Positions 51,558 through 60,838 of a DNA stretch of 64,000 nt are shown in pieces. The notes beneath the pieces were generated by a model. The model saw only the letters and a list, made by a program, of their open reading frames with translations. It ran no database searches and was not told the DNA's origin. The stretch lies in NCBI RefSeq assembly GCF_036289385.1, contig NZ_JAYFFH010000003.1, positions 62,001-126,000 of the forward strand, given 5' to 3'. The position numbers and the translations under genes are program-made. Source of the stretch: Anaerofustis butyriciformans. Lineage in GTDB: Bacteria; Bacillota; Clostridia; Eubacteriales; Anaerofustaceae. How positions within the stretch are numbered: position 1 is the stretch's first letter; each line of letters begins with the position of its first letter.

Positions 51558-52711
51558 AAAAAATATGTTTTTTGTTTATATGTTTTTTTATTATTGTCTG
51601 CCCTGTAATAGTTATTGCTGGGGAAGAGGGAAATAGTGAAGATTACAGCTCTTTAATAGATGGAATATATGAGCAAGGACAAATTTATAAACTTGATATG
51701 TATACTAACGATAATAGTTTCTATGAACTTTTTAATTTTAATAATATCCAAACTTTCATAAAAGATGTTTTAAGCGGAAATTATTCTTTTGATTATGACA
51801 GGTTTATAAATACCATAAAAGATATGTTTTTTTATACCTTTAAAGAAAGCACTTCTATACTTTTAACTTTTATTGCACTTTCTATATGTTTAAGTCTTAT
51901 TAACTTATTAAATTCTTCATTTATGAACAAAGAGATAAGCGATGTTGCTTTCTTTGGAGTGTATCTGGTTCTTATTATGGTTGTTGTTAAATGTTTTTTT
52001 GATATTGTAAGCACAGCTTATTCTCTTGTTAAAGCAATAACAGGTTTTATGAATGTGCTTCTTCCAATAATAATAGTTTTACTTAATTTAAGCGGGAATG
52101 TTTTTTCCGGAAATATAATAAGCGTAAGTTTAGTATTTATAATAAATTTCTTTGCATCATCTATGACATATTTTATTATTCCAGCTTTAAGTTTTGGTTT
52201 TATATTAAGCATAATAGATAACATTTTAATAGATATAAATATTTCTTATTTGGTATCTTTTATAAAACAGATTGTGTTGTTTTTAATGGGGATATTTTCA
52301 TGTTTGTTTTTAGGTATTTTAGGTCTTCAAGGAAGTTTGTTTTCATCTATTGACAGTCTTTCATTAAAGACAGCAAAGTTTGCGGTAAGTAATCTCGTCC
52401 CTGTTCTTGGTTCTTTAATTTCTGATAGTACGGATGCAGTAATTGGGTTTATAAAGGTTATAAAAAGTTCTGTAGGAATTGTAGGTATACTTATTTTTAT
52501 ATCTTTGCTTATTATTCCACTTATTCATATGCTTTGTTTGGTTGTAACTTTTAAAATATCCGCTTTTTTATCGCAGCCTATAACGGATGCAAGAATAAGT
52601 AAGGCTCTTAATGATACTGCAGGATTTTTAAGTTTGATTTTTGCTTGCTTTATGGTTGTCTCAATATTATTTATTATGCTTATTGGCATCATCTCAATGA
52701 TAGGAGGGTAG
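51554..52711 (+). CDS. spoIIIAE: Stage III sporulation protein AE
   Basis: This 385-residue protein has a signal-like first segment and about eight membrane spans; FMNVLLPIIIVLL, GLQGSLFSSIDSLSLKTAKFAVSNLVPVLG are the conserved blocks of SpoIIIAE. It is the large permease-like part of the channel. It overlaps spoIIIAD by 4 bases. Confidence 0.94.
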   Translation: MKKICFLFICFFIIVCPVIVIAGEEGNSEDYSSLIDGIYEQGQIYKLDMYTNDNSFYELFNFNNIQTFIKDVLSGNYSFDYDRFINTIKDMFFYTFKESTSILLTFIALSICLSLINLLNSSFMNKEISDVAFFGVYLVLIMVVVKCFFDIVSTAYSLVKAITGFMNVLLPIIIVLLNLSGNVFSGNIISVSLVFIINFFASSMTYFIIPALSFGFILSIIDNILIDINISYLVSFIKQIVLFLMGIFSCLFLGILGLQGSLFSSIDSLSLKTAKFAVSNLVPVLGSLISDSTDAVIGFIKVIKSSVGIVGILIFISLLIIPLIHMLCLVVTFKISAFLSQPITDARISKALNDTAGFLSLIFACFMVVSILFIMLIGIISMIGG

Positions 52712-52712
52712 G

Positions 52713-53225
52713 ATGAATGGTTATTTAAAAAGTTTTATATATTTAATGCTTGTTATAAGTATTTTAAGGATGTTATCACCAGCTAAAGAATATGATAAAT
52801 ACATAAAATTTTTTGTTTCATTACTATTTGTGGTATCAATTTTATCGCCTATTATATCTGTGGTAAAAAAGGGAGACTTTTCTTCTTTTTTAAATAAAAA
52901 TTATGTAACTATAGATGAGTTTGAGGCTAATATCAATAATGGAAGTATTGACATTAACACCCTTGTAAAAGATGAATATAAAAAGAAACTTGAAAATAAC
53001 ATTAATAGTACACTAAAAAAACAATATTATGTTAATGCTGATGTTTTGGTAGTAATAAATGAAGATGAAAATTCTGCGTATTATGGGGATATAAAAAACG
53101 TAACAGTTACTTTAAACGAGGAAGATATAAAGAAAAAAGACAAAATAAAAAGTTACATAAATAAAACATATATGCTTGATATAAAGAATATAAATATAAA
53201 GACAGGAAGTGTATCAAATGGATAA
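52713..53225 (+). CDS. spoIIIAF: Stage III sporulation protein AF
   Basis: This 170-residue protein has two N-terminal membrane helices separated by PAKEYDKYIKF and a soluble C-terminal ring-building-like domain. It is shorter than the ~206-residue Bacillus protein, as is common in Clostridia. One base separates it from spoIIIAE. Confidence 0.9.
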   Translation: MNGYLKSFIYLMLVISILRMLSPAKEYDKYIKFFVSLLFVVSILSPIISVVKKGDFSSFLNKNYVTIDEFEANINNGSIDINTLVKDEYKKKLENNINSTLKKQYYVNADVLVVINEDENSAYYGDIKNVTVTLNEEDIKKKDKIKSYINKTYMLDIKNINIKTGSVSNG

Positions 53226-53781
53226 TAAGAAGATTTGTGATATGTTTAACAAATTTTTTAAAGATAGTGATAGTAGTAAATCATTGCTTGTTTTACTTTT
53301 AATAATAGGGTTATGTTTGATATTTTTTTCTTCTTTCTTTTCATCTTCGTCTAAGGAAGATATTAAAAAAAACAGTGAAGACATATCGGCAAATGAATAT
53401 AAGGAAAGTTTAGAGAAAAGTATTGAAGATACCTTGAAAGATGTAAGCGGGGTAGGTGATGTAAGCGTAACAATTACACTTGATGGTGAGGTTGAAAAAA
53501 ATATCGCTTATAACGAGAATAATTCTTCTTCAACTTCATCGAATGATAATACCACTTCATCTGATAATAATACTTCTTCAAAAGATGCGGTAATGGTGAG
53601 GGAAGGTTCAAGTGAGACACCTTTTACAACAAAAGATACATATCCTGATGTTGTGGGAGTTGTTGTTGTGGCACAAGGGGCAAATGATAAAACGGTGGAG
53701 TATTATATCACAAAAAGTGTAGAGGCTTTATTGGATTTGCCTAGTTATAAAGTGGTAGTTTTACCAAGTAATAATAAATAA
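53218..53781 (+). CDS. spoIIIAG: Stage III sporulation protein AG
   Basis: This 187-residue protein has one N-terminal membrane helix, then a ring-building-motif domain (LKDVSGVGDVSVTITLDG; GVVVVAQGANDKTVEYYI) split by a Ser/Asn-rich insert at about residues 101-122. SpoIIIAG forms the large intermembrane ring of the channel. The ATG at 53218 overlaps spoIIIAF by 8 bases. Confidence 0.92.
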   Translation: MDNKKICDMFNKFFKDSDSSKSLLVLLLIIGLCLIFFSSFFSSSSKEDIKKNSEDISANEYKESLEKSIEDTLKDVSGVGDVSVTITLDGEVEKNIAYNENNSSSTSSNDNTTSSDNNTSSKDAVMVREGSSETPFTTKDTYPDVVGVVVVAQGANDKTVEYYITKSVEALLDLPSYKVVVLPSNNK

Positions 53782-53794
53782 GGAGAATGATTAT

Positions 53795-54424
53795 ATGAAA
53801 AATGTAAAGAAAAAAAATGCAGTATTATTGGGGCTTGTTGCTTGTCTGCTTGCCATAAGCATTGCAAATTATACGGTATTTTATAATGATGATACCAGCG
53901 TATCAAATGTAGAAGATGGACCAAGCAATGCAACGTTGGTTTCAAACGTTACAGAAGAAGACATATTAAGCGGGAATGCTGAACTTTCCTCTGAGTTTTT
54001 CAGCGAATATAGATTAAACAGAGATAAAGTTAGAAGTCAAAATTTAGAAGCTCTTCAAAATATTACAAAGGATACATCACTTGATAAAGATATAATAAAA
54101 GAAGCTGTTGAAGAAAGTGTTAGTATTTCTAAATTGTCTGAAACAGAACTTGTTGTAGAGAACCTTATAAAATCAAAGGGTTTTGATGATGCAATTGTAA
54201 TAATACATGAAGGATATGCAAATGTTATTGTAGATGCAGCTACATTAACACCTTCAGATGCAGCACAGATACAAAATATTGTAAATAAAGAATGTAATAT
54301 TGCAATTTCTAAAATAACAATCGCCACAAGCAACAATGGTGAAAAACAAGACACAGAAGAAAAAAATCAAAGTAATGAAAATATAGATAATAATGAAAAA
54401 ATGCAAAATAATATACAAAATTAA
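53795..54424 (+). CDS. spoIIIAH: Stage III sporulation protein AH
   Basis: This 209-residue protein has a short cytosolic start, one membrane helix (about 8-30) and a ring-building domain near residues 105-172 with LIKSKGFDDAIVIIHEGYANVIV. It would pair with SpoIIQ across the intermembrane space. The last 30 residues are polar and Asn-rich, likely disordered. It ends the operon. Confidence 0.92.
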   Translation: MKNVKKKNAVLLGLVACLLAISIANYTVFYNDDTSVSNVEDGPSNATLVSNVTEEDILSGNAELSSEFFSEYRLNRDKVRSQNLEALQNITKDTSLDKDIIKEAVEESVSISKLSETELVVENLIKSKGFDDAIVIIHEGYANVIVDAATLTPSDAAQIQNIVNKECNIAISKITIATSNNGEKQDTEEKNQSNENIDNNEKMQNNIQN

Positions 54425-54460
54425 TTGTTTTTGACAAAATATGACAAAATATGATTATAT

Positions 54461-54486
54461 ATTACTTTATCATATTTTAAAGTAAT
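54461..54486 (+). promoter_or_regulatory. Perfect 9-bp inverted repeat upstream of the RHH gene
   Basis: ATTACTTTA and TAAAGTAAT with an 8-base centre sit just upstream of the probable -10 TATAAT (54509-54514). It is a fair candidate for autoregulation by the ribbon-helix-helix protein. A tandem GACAAAATAT (54432-54451) precedes it. Confidence 0.45.
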
Positions 54487-54549
54487 GTAAAATTTTGGTA
54501 GTATACTATATAATAAAATAAGATTAAGTGATATGGGAGGATGTATAAA

Positions 54550-54714
54550 TTGAGACCATTAAAAGCAAAAGTTAGTATTACCCTGGATGAAGAGTTGATA
54601 AAAGATATAAAAAAGTTAGCAGAACAAGATGATAGATCATTCTCTCAATATATTAATGTTGTATTAAATAAGCATCTTATGGAAATAAAGAAAAATGATA
54701 ATAAAAAAGAATAG
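54550..54714 (+). CDS. Small ribbon-helix-helix DNA-binding protein
   Basis: This 54-residue protein has the Arc/CopG fold pattern: a short strand LKAKVSITLD, then helix EELIKDIKKLAEQDDRS, turn, and helix FSQYINVVLNKHLMEI. The GGGAGG site is 9 bases before a TTG at 54550, which I prefer; an in-frame ATG at 54541 lies directly against the site and would be poorly placed. It may be an autoregulated repressor. No toxin partner is adjacent. Confidence 0.75.
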   Translation: MRPLKAKVSITLDEELIKDIKKLAEQDDRSFSQYINVVLNKHLMEIKKNDNKKE

Positions 54715-54732
54715 TTAACACTATTCTTTTTT
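54703..54732 (+). terminator. Bidirectional terminator between the RHH and rluD-type genes
   Basis: AAAAAAGAATAGT / ACTATTCTTTTTT stem with a TAAC loop that includes the RHH stop codon. Confidence 0.9.
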
Positions 54733-55636
54733 ATTTATCAATTAACTTATAGAAATAATCAGGAAGTTCGCTGTTAAATTCCATGTATTTTTCTGTTGAG
54801 GGATGAATAAATCCAAGTTTATATGCATGCAATAGTTGTCCAGTAAACATCTTGTCTATTTTTTTATTATATCCATATACTTTATCTCCAACGACAGGAT
54901 GAGAGATGTATTTTAGATGTACTCTTATTTGGTGTGTTCTTCCTGTTTCAAGATGAACATCTAAAAAAGTATAATCTTCATACCTTTTTAATACATCAAA
55001 ATGTGTTACTGCCCTTTTAGAATTTGTTTGGGTTACGCACATTTCTTTTCTTTTTATTTTATCTCTTCCAATAGGGGCATCTATTGTTCCTTGGTTTTCG
55101 TTTATTACTCCATGGCATATGGTTTTATATCTTCTGTTTATGGAATGTTCTTTAAATTGTGCAGCCAAATGGTTATGTGCATGGTTATTTTTTGCTATTA
55201 TTAAAAGACCAGAAGTGTCTTTATCTATTCTATGAACTATTCCAGGTCTAATAATTCCGTTAATTGTGGATAAGTCTTTTATATGATACATTAATGCATT
55301 TACAAGTGTACCGGTATAATTTCCGTTGGCCGGATGAACGACCATTCCTTGTGGTTTGTCCACAATAACAACATCGTTATCTTCATAAACGATATTTATT
55401 GGAATATTTTCTGCTTCTACGTTAAGAGTTTCTATTTCTGGCAGTATAACAGAAATACTATCATTTTCTTCTATTTTTTTTGAAGGTTTTACAGTTTCCT
55501 CATTAATAAAGACTTTTCCGTCTTTAAAGAGTTTTTTTATTTTTTCTCTGGAAAAGTCTTCTAATTGTTCTGCTAAAAATTTGTCACATCTTTTATTTAT
55601 ATCTTCTTTTGAAATAATAAAATTCTTTTTATCCAA
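54731..55636 (-). CDS. RluD-family 23S rRNA pseudouridine synthase
   Basis: This 301-residue enzyme has an N-terminal S4 RNA-binding domain (about 11-70) and a PseudoU_synth_2 domain with the active Asp in HRIDKDTSGLLIIAK, plus the GRTHQIRVHL motif. RluA/RluC/RluD members of this type modify large-subunit rRNA. It is usual to find it next to lspA in this division neighbourhood, but lspA is not present here; the ylmH gene lies 12 bases upstream instead. Confidence 0.92.
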   Translation of the reverse strand: MDKKNFIISKEDINKRCDKFLAEQLEDFSREKIKKLFKDGKVFINEETVKPSKKIEENDSISVILPEIETLNVEAENIPINIVYEDNDVVIVDKPQGMVVHPANGNYTGTLVNALMYHIKDLSTINGIIRPGIVHRIDKDTSGLLIIAKNNHAHNHLAAQFKEHSINRRYKTICHGVINENQGTIDAPIGRDKIKRKEMCVTQTNSKRAVTHFDVLKRYEDYTFLDVHLETGRTHQIRVHLKYISHPVVGDKVYGYNKKIDKMFTGQLLHAYKLGFIHPSTEKYMEFNSELPDYFYKLIDK

Positions 55637-55648
55637 AATTATACCTGC

Positions 55649-56392
55649 TTAAATAAATTTTTTAACTAAAAGTTTTGTGTTTCCTTTTTTGGTTTGTCCG
55701 TTTTCGCTGTCTATAATTGCTCTGCCTTTTGTTCTTACGGATATCATATCTCCTGCTTTGACATTCATTGCAGGTTTAGAAACAGGGGTATGGTTTACTT
55801 TTACTTTACCACCTTTTACAAACATATTTGCTTCATTCCTTGAAAGTTTAAAAATATTTCCTATAACTGCATCAAGTCTCATTGAAGGAACAATAATGTT
55901 TTGTTCTTTAAATTTTGGCTCTACAATTGTTGCTTGTGAAATGTCATATTCTTTAAATGTTACACTATGTCCGCCAATTTTAGTTAGTTCTTTTGTTAGG
56001 AATTCACTTATTGTATCATAAACAAATATTTGAATATGGTCTTCAAGTATATTAATATCACCAATTTTTGATCTTTCTATGCTTAAAGATAAAATTGAGC
56101 CCAAAACGTCTTGGTGTCTTACATCAAGTGCTTCTTCAGATTTTAATACCTTAATAGGATATTCTAAATTTTCTGGTTCCTTACCGTTAGGGAAAATACT
56201 CATTACTTTTCTTTCTGTATATACATGACCTCCGAAGAAAGAACAATCCATATTTTTATATCTTCCTATTTCTCTTCCTGCCAACATTTGGTTTGTAGGA
56301 TCCAAGAAATCAGAAAAGACACTTCCATCTTTTTTATCAGATAAAAGTGCCATATCTTCTATTCTGGATATGAAAATATCATATTCATTCAT
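55649..56392 (-). CDS. ylmH: S4-domain RNA-binding protein YlmH
   Basis: This 247-residue protein has the YlmH N-terminal region (FSDFLDPTNQMLAGREI) and a C-terminal S4 domain with MRLDAVIGNIFKLSRNEANMFVKGGKVKVN. YlmH proteins bind stalled large ribosomal subunits or tRNA in quality control and lie in the sepF operon. It starts 6 bases after sepF. Confidence 0.92.
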   Translation of the reverse strand: MNEYDIFISRIEDMALLSDKKDGSVFSDFLDPTNQMLAGREIGRYKNMDCSFFGGHVYTERKVMSIFPNGKEPENLEYPIKVLKSEEALDVRHQDVLGSILSLSIERSKIGDINILEDHIQIFVYDTISEFLTKELTKIGGHSVTFKEYDISQATIVEPKFKEQNIIVPSMRLDAVIGNIFKLSRNEANMFVKGGKVKVNHTPVSKPAMNVKAGDMISVRTKGRAIIDSENGQTKKGNTKLLVKKFI

Positions 56393-56398
56393 TGTTTT

Positions 56399-56869
56399 TT
56401 ATCCTTCGTATTCCCAAGTATCTTTATTTGTTGTTGTGTAAGAATCGTTAGGTCTTTCTTGAGTTTCAACTTCAACACCATATGGTGCTAAAATAAATAC
56501 GTTTTGAGCAATTCTTTTCATGCTTGCAGCAAGTACATAAACAGCACCGCTTAAGAAATCAAATATTTTTTTTGCATCTTCATTTTCAACTTTATCCATG
56601 TTTACAACAACTGTAATTCCGCCTTTTAGTTTATCACAAACTAAAGGTGCATCATTAAAGTTTCTTGGTTCAACAAGCATTACAGTAGATGCAGCATGAG
56701 TTGCTACTGGTGCATTTTCACTTCTTGAACTTGATTTTTTACTTCCAAATAAACCGCCTCTTTTTGGTTCATCATCATAATATTCATCATCATAGTATTC
56801 ATCTTCGTAATATTCATCTTTACCAACAATTTTTTCGCCTAATTCGCCTATAAAATCATTAAATCCCAT
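56399..56869 (-). CDS. sepF: Cell division protein SepF
   Basis: This 156-residue protein has an N-terminal amphipathic membrane helix (GFNDFIGELGEKIVG), a Tyr/Asp/Glu-rich linker with repeated EYYDDE, and the SepF core (VMLVEPRNFNDAPLVCDKLKGG; VVVNMDKV; FLSGAVYVLAASMKRI). It links FtsZ to the membrane. It overlaps ylmE by 11 bases. Confidence 0.95.
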   Translation of the reverse strand: MGFNDFIGELGEKIVGKDEYYEDEYYDDEYYDDEPKRGGLFGSKKSSSRSENAPVATHAASTVMLVEPRNFNDAPLVCDKLKGGITVVVNMDKVENEDAKKIFDFLSGAVYVLAASMKRIAQNVFILAPYGVEVETQERPNDSYTTTNKDTWEYEG

Positions 56870-57560
56870 TTTTCTCTCCTTTAAATATACTTGTCCCTAC
56901 ACGGACAATATTACTTCCTTGTTCTATGGCAATTTCATAATCATTTGACATTCCCATAGATATTATAGTTAAGTCTATATTATCATATTTGTTATATATA
57001 TTTCTACAATTATCATAAATTTTTCTTAACTTTCTAAAAACATTCACGATAATTTCTTTATTGTCTGTAAATGGAGCCATACACATAACACCTTTTACTT
57101 TTATATTTTTAAATTTAAGTGCATTTTCGAATATAGAGTCAACTTCATCTTCGTTGAATCCATATTTATTTTCTTCTTTTGCGATATTAAATTCAATTAA
57201 GATATTTGTTATAACATCTTTTTTTTCAGATTGCTTGTTTATTTCTTCCATTAGCCTTATGGAATCTACTGAATGTATTAAGGCAGTTTTTCCTATTAGA
57301 TTTTTAACCTTGTTTCTTTGAAGATGGCCGATAAAATGCCAGTTTATATCTTCACCTTTAAAAAACTCGTATTTTGTTTCAAATTCTTTTACTTTGTTTT
57401 CTCCAAGATTATTTATTCCAAAATCTAAAACTTCTTTTATTTCATCTGTTGTTCTAAATTTTGTTACAGCAAGAAGAGTAACATCTTCATCAAATTTGCT
57501 GTTTTTCTTGCTGTTTTCAATATTTTGTAGAATTTGTGTTAAATTATCTTTGATACTCAT
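56859..57560 (-). CDS. ylmE: PLP homeostasis protein YggS/YlmE
   Basis: This 233-residue alanine-racemase-like barrel has the PLP lysine in LLAVTKFRT (about residue 32), FGINNLGENKVKEF, and WHFIGHLQRNKVK. It lacks the second racemase domain. It maintains PLP balance. It is 10 bases from the HlyD-like gene and overlaps sepF. Confidence 0.94.
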   Translation of the reverse strand: MSIKDNLTQILQNIENSKKNSKFDEDVTLLAVTKFRTTDEIKEVLDFGINNLGENKVKEFETKYEFFKGEDINWHFIGHLQRNKVKNLIGKTALIHSVDSIRLMEEINKQSEKKDVITNILIEFNIAKEENKYGFNEDEVDSIFENALKFKNIKVKGVMCMAPFTDNKEIIVNVFRKLRKIYDNCRNIYNKYDNIDLTIISMGMSNDYEIAIEQGSNIVRVGTSIFKGEKNGI

Positions 57561-57570
57561 TTTAAACCTC

Positions 57571-58935
57571 CTATGTTGGATTTGATATTATTTCCATATT
57601 TTCCGTTAAATCAGGATTTTCACTTGGTTTAAGGAGCACGGTTCTAAACTCTTCACTATATATTTTAACTTCAACCAGTTCTTTTAAATTCCCATCTGTA
57701 ACGGCATATACATATGTTTTCCCATTTTTTTCTATAATTGCTTTTTTAGGTATTTTATAAACCGTTACTTCATTAGTATGTATATCAAGTTTTGTTTTAT
57801 CTACATTAATTAAATGACTAAATTCATCTTTTAGGCATATAACAAGAATTTTTTTGTCTTCTCCATAATCAAGAGAGTTAATCAAATATCCTTCATCTAT
57901 TTTTCCTTCGTTGTCTTCAAATTTGATTGTAGGGTATGTTATTAAAATATCAACTCTTGTAAGAAGATAATCGTAATATTCTCCGTCTGTCTTTAAATCA
58001 TGATTTTTCTTTACTAATGCATTATATTCTTTTGCATCTTCTTCACCGTCTATATATGTATCTTTATTGACAACCGCACAAACATATGCACATTGATTAT
58101 TTACTATTTTAATTATTGATTTATCTTCGCTGGTGCTTTCAGGAGTAAATCTTTTTAAGTAGTCAATATAGTCACTGTCAAGGGCTGCCATTACATTTGT
58201 ATTTAAGACTTCTTCATATCCTGTTCTAGAAAAATATATATTTCCTGTGAAAGAAAAGTTTAAATTAGATATTGTAAGGTCTTTTTCTTCTGAGCTCATT
58301 TTGCTTTTTAATTCTTCTTTAAGTTTTTTTAATGTTTCATCATCGGCAAAAATGTACTTCATTGATTTCTGCATCATTTCTTTTTGGCTTTTTAATTTTG
58401 TAAGTTCTGTGCTGTATTCATTCATTTTAGTTGTGTTGTTTGTAGATTTTGCCTGATTATATTCATTTTCTACATTTTTTATTTTTTCTTCAAGCTCATT
58501 TAAGTCTTTGAAAAAAACGTCACGGTTTTCGTATGAGTTATTTTGAAGTCTCCAATCAATTACACTGATTGCATCGTCTATATATTTATTTGTTTTTATT
58601 TTATATGTTTTTGAAAGAATTGTGTTTGCACCTACTTTTTGTCCTTCTTTTACGGTATATTTTATAGGTGTTGTTTCATTTAAATCTACATATTCTGAAT
58701 TTGTGAAAATATAACTTTCTGCTGTTTCTGTTGTTATGTCTTTTTCTTTATTAAGAATTATTGTATTTTCTGAATGGAATATCGAAAATAAAAAAAAGAC
58801 TAAAATAGAACCCAGAATAATTATTTCTTTATATCTTTTTTGAAAAAAGTTTTTTTTGTGTCTTTTCCTTTTTATAGGAATGTTTTGTGATGTTGTGATT
58901 GGATTTTTATTTAAGTCTTTATTCTTTTTCTTCAT
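57571..58935 (-). CDS. HlyD-like membrane-fusion adaptor protein
   Basis: This 454-residue protein has a basic N-terminus, one membrane span (about 34-50), a short barrel-like strand region, a coiled coil at about 135-220, and a C-terminal barrel and TVYKIPKKAIIEKNGKTYVYAVTDG segment typical of the HlyD/RND adaptor C-terminal domain. No transporter partner is adjacent. In Clostridia such a gene often precedes ylmE-sepF, which suggests a link to division or envelope work; the function is unknown. Confidence 0.8.
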   Translation of the reverse strand: MKKKNKDLNKNPITTSQNIPIKRKRHKKNFFQKRYKEIIILGSILVFFLFSIFHSENTIILNKEKDITTETAESYIFTNSEYVDLNETTPIKYTVKEGQKVGANTILSKTYKIKTNKYIDDAISVIDWRLQNNSYENRDVFFKDLNELEEKIKNVENEYNQAKSTNNTTKMNEYSTELTKLKSQKEMMQKSMKYIFADDETLKKLKEELKSKMSSEEKDLTISNLNFSFTGNIYFSRTGYEEVLNTNVMAALDSDYIDYLKRFTPESTSEDKSIIKIVNNQCAYVCAVVNKDTYIDGEEDAKEYNALVKKNHDLKTDGEYYDYLLTRVDILITYPTIKFEDNEGKIDEGYLINSLDYGEDKKILVICLKDEFSHLINVDKTKLDIHTNEVTVYKIPKKAIIEKNGKTYVYAVTDGNLKELVEVKIYSEEFRTVLLKPSENPDLTENMEIISNPT

Positions 58936-58947
58936 TTTATATACCTC

Positions 58948-59571
58948 TTATATGCCTTTTAGCACAACAAAAATGGTAGAGAAAAATATTTTAAGGTCTA
59001 AAAGTAAGGAATAATCATTTAAGTATTCAAGGTCTATTTTTACAACTTCATGAATATTTAATTTAGATCTTCCTTTTAGTTGTGCAAGTCCCGTAAGTCC
59101 CGGATATGCAATATTTCTTTGTAGTTCATATTCGTTAAGCAAATCTGTTTCTATAGGGATAAAAGGTCTTGGGCCTATAAGGCTCATATCTCCTTTTAAT
59201 ACATTTATTAATTGTGGTATTTCATCAAAACTTGTTTTTCTTAAAAATTTTCCGAATTCGGTAACTCTTGGATCCTGTTTTATTTGAACGAATCCGTTTC
59301 TTGATTTCTTTAATAGCTTTTTCTCTTCTTTTTCGCTTCCTTCTTTCATTGTTCTGAATTTTATTATCTTAAAGCTTTTTCCATATCTGCCAATTCTTTC
59401 TTGAACAAAAAATATTTTCCCTCCATCGGAAAGTTTTATTATAATTGCTATTACTACTCCAGGAATTATAAAAGCTATGCAAAGTAAAAGAGCGCATATA
59501 ATATCAACCAGTCTCTTTACAATGATAGTGCTATTATATTTCCTTATTTTTTCTTTACTTATTTCTTTCAT
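58948..59571 (-). CDS. Undecaprenyl-phosphate sugar-1-phosphate transferase, WcaJ-like
   Basis: This 207-residue protein is the catalytic unit of the bacterial sugar transferase family. It has one N-terminal membrane helix (about 15-42), the conserved KIFFVQERIGRYGKSFKIIKFRTM region, LRKTSFDEIPQLINVLKGDMSLIGPRPF and the closing LTGLAQLKGRS. It would transfer a sugar-1-phosphate to undecaprenyl phosphate to begin a surface glycan. No glycosyltransferase cluster is adjacent; the divergent LCP protein could attach the finished polymer. Confidence 0.9.
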   Translation of the reverse strand: MKEISKEKIRKYNSTIIVKRLVDIICALLLCIAFIIPGVVIAIIIKLSDGGKIFFVQERIGRYGKSFKIIKFRTMKEGSEKEEKKLLKKSRNGFVQIKQDPRVTEFGKFLRKTSFDEIPQLINVLKGDMSLIGPRPFIPIETDLLNEYELQRNIAYPGLTGLAQLKGRSKLNIHEVVKIDLEYLNDYSLLLDLKIFFSTIFVVLKGI

Positions 59572-59697
59572 AATTTTTCCTTATATAAGTAATAATTTGC
59601 TGATTATATATTATATCATTTTATAATATTTTTTACAAATAATTCTTTAATTGGCATAAAAAATTTAAAAAACTAATAGAATAAAGGATTTTTATGC

Positions 59698-59703
59698 TAT
59701 AAT
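59698..59703 (+). promoter_or_regulatory. Extended -10 of the LCP gene
   Basis: TGCTATAAT, with the TG at 59695-59696, lies 30 bases before the preferred start codon; the -35 is unclear. Confidence 0.5.
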
Positions 59704-59732
59704 TAAAAATTATAAAACTTATGGAGAAACAT

Positions 59733-60833
59733 ATGAGGAAAAATAAAATAGTTAAACCAAAAAGATCCTTAAAAAAACATTCTAAACAAAAAACATATGA
59801 ATCAAAAAAAACAAGAAGAAAAAAAATATGTATTATCTTAGTGGCATTGCTTGTTATTTTTTCTTCAAGCGGACTTGGACTTGCTAAGTCTTTAGGATAC
59901 AACGTGTTAAATAATAATCCTTTCCAAAGTCCCAAATATACAAGATTAAGCGACAAAACAAAACTTAACAATTCTGCAACTTTGGAAGATACAATAAATA
60001 TACTTATATTCGGTATAGATAAAAATGAAGAAAGAAGTCAGACTGCAACAATATTTAGACCTGATACAATAATGCTTGCAAGTATAAATTCAAAAGAAAA
60101 AACCATTAAACTTATTTCTATTCCAAGAGACAGTAGAGTAGATATTTATAATACAGGTGGAAGAGATAAGGTTAATTCATGTTTTTACTATGCCAGCTTA
60201 GGGCTAAATGAAACGGATGCTGCAAATCAAGATAAATTGTTTGATACAGGGGTTACATATTTAAAAAATACAGTAAGTGATATCTTAGGTGGAGTTCAAA
60301 TAGATTATTATCTTGGTATAGATATGGATGCACTTCCAAAAATAGCTGATGTTATGGGGGGTGTAACCATAGATGTTCATCAAGATTTATATGCACATAA
60401 CGGGCATGATACTTCTCAAGTTGTAATAAAAAAAGGAACCCAAGTTTTAAATGGAGATCAACTTCTATACTACAGCCGTTACAGAGCATATGTTGACGGG
60501 GATATCGGAAGAGTTCAAATTCAACAAAAAATAATGAAAGCTATATTTACAGAATTTAAAAACAAAGGAACTTTTTCTCAAATTCCTCAGATATACAATC
60601 TTGTGCAAAGTATGGTAGAAACTGATTTACAATTTGCTCAAATAGCAAGCTTAGGACTTTCATTTAAAGATTTCAATATAGATGATTTACAAACTTATAC
60701 ATTACCTGGAGATTTTGGTAATTTAGGTGGAGTATCTTATTGGATAGTTAATCAATCTGAAAGGGTAACATTTATTAAAGGATTATTTAATATTGACGCT
60801 GAACAATTAACTCAGGATCCAAGGAGTGATTAA
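59733..60833 (+). CDS. LytR-CpsA-Psr family cell-wall glycopolymer ligase
   Basis: The ATG at 59733 is preferred, with GGAG 6 bases upstream; the in-frame ATG at 59721 overlaps that site. The 366-residue product has a very basic cytosolic tail, one membrane span (about 32-52) and an LCP domain. Key residues are in RPDTIMLASIN and SIPRDSRVDIY, and the basic and acidic active-site patches include YYSRYRAYVDGDIGRVQIQQKI. It would transfer teichoic-acid-like or capsule polymers from lipid to peptidoglycan. The ABC-F gene follows 5 bases later. Confidence 0.92.
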   Translation: MRKNKIVKPKRSLKKHSKQKTYESKKTRRKKICIILVALLVIFSSSGLGLAKSLGYNVLNNNPFQSPKYTRLSDKTKLNNSATLEDTINILIFGIDKNEERSQTATIFRPDTIMLASINSKEKTIKLISIPRDSRVDIYNTGGRDKVNSCFYYASLGLNETDAANQDKLFDTGVTYLKNTVSDILGGVQIDYYLGIDMDALPKIADVMGGVTIDVHQDLYAHNGHDTSQVVIKKGTQVLNGDQLLYYSRYRAYVDGDIGRVQIQQKIMKAIFTEFKNKGTFSQIPQIYNLVQSMVETDLQFAQIASLGLSFKDFNIDDLQTYTLPGDFGNLGGVSYWIVNQSERVTFIKGLFNIDAEQLTQDPRSD

Positions 60834-60838
60834 AAAAT

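Noticed and set aside
54425..54714. Toxin-antitoxin pair with the RHH protein as antitoxin
   Set aside because: No toxin-sized frame is adjacent on the same strand; the next gene is a convergent pseudouridine synthase.
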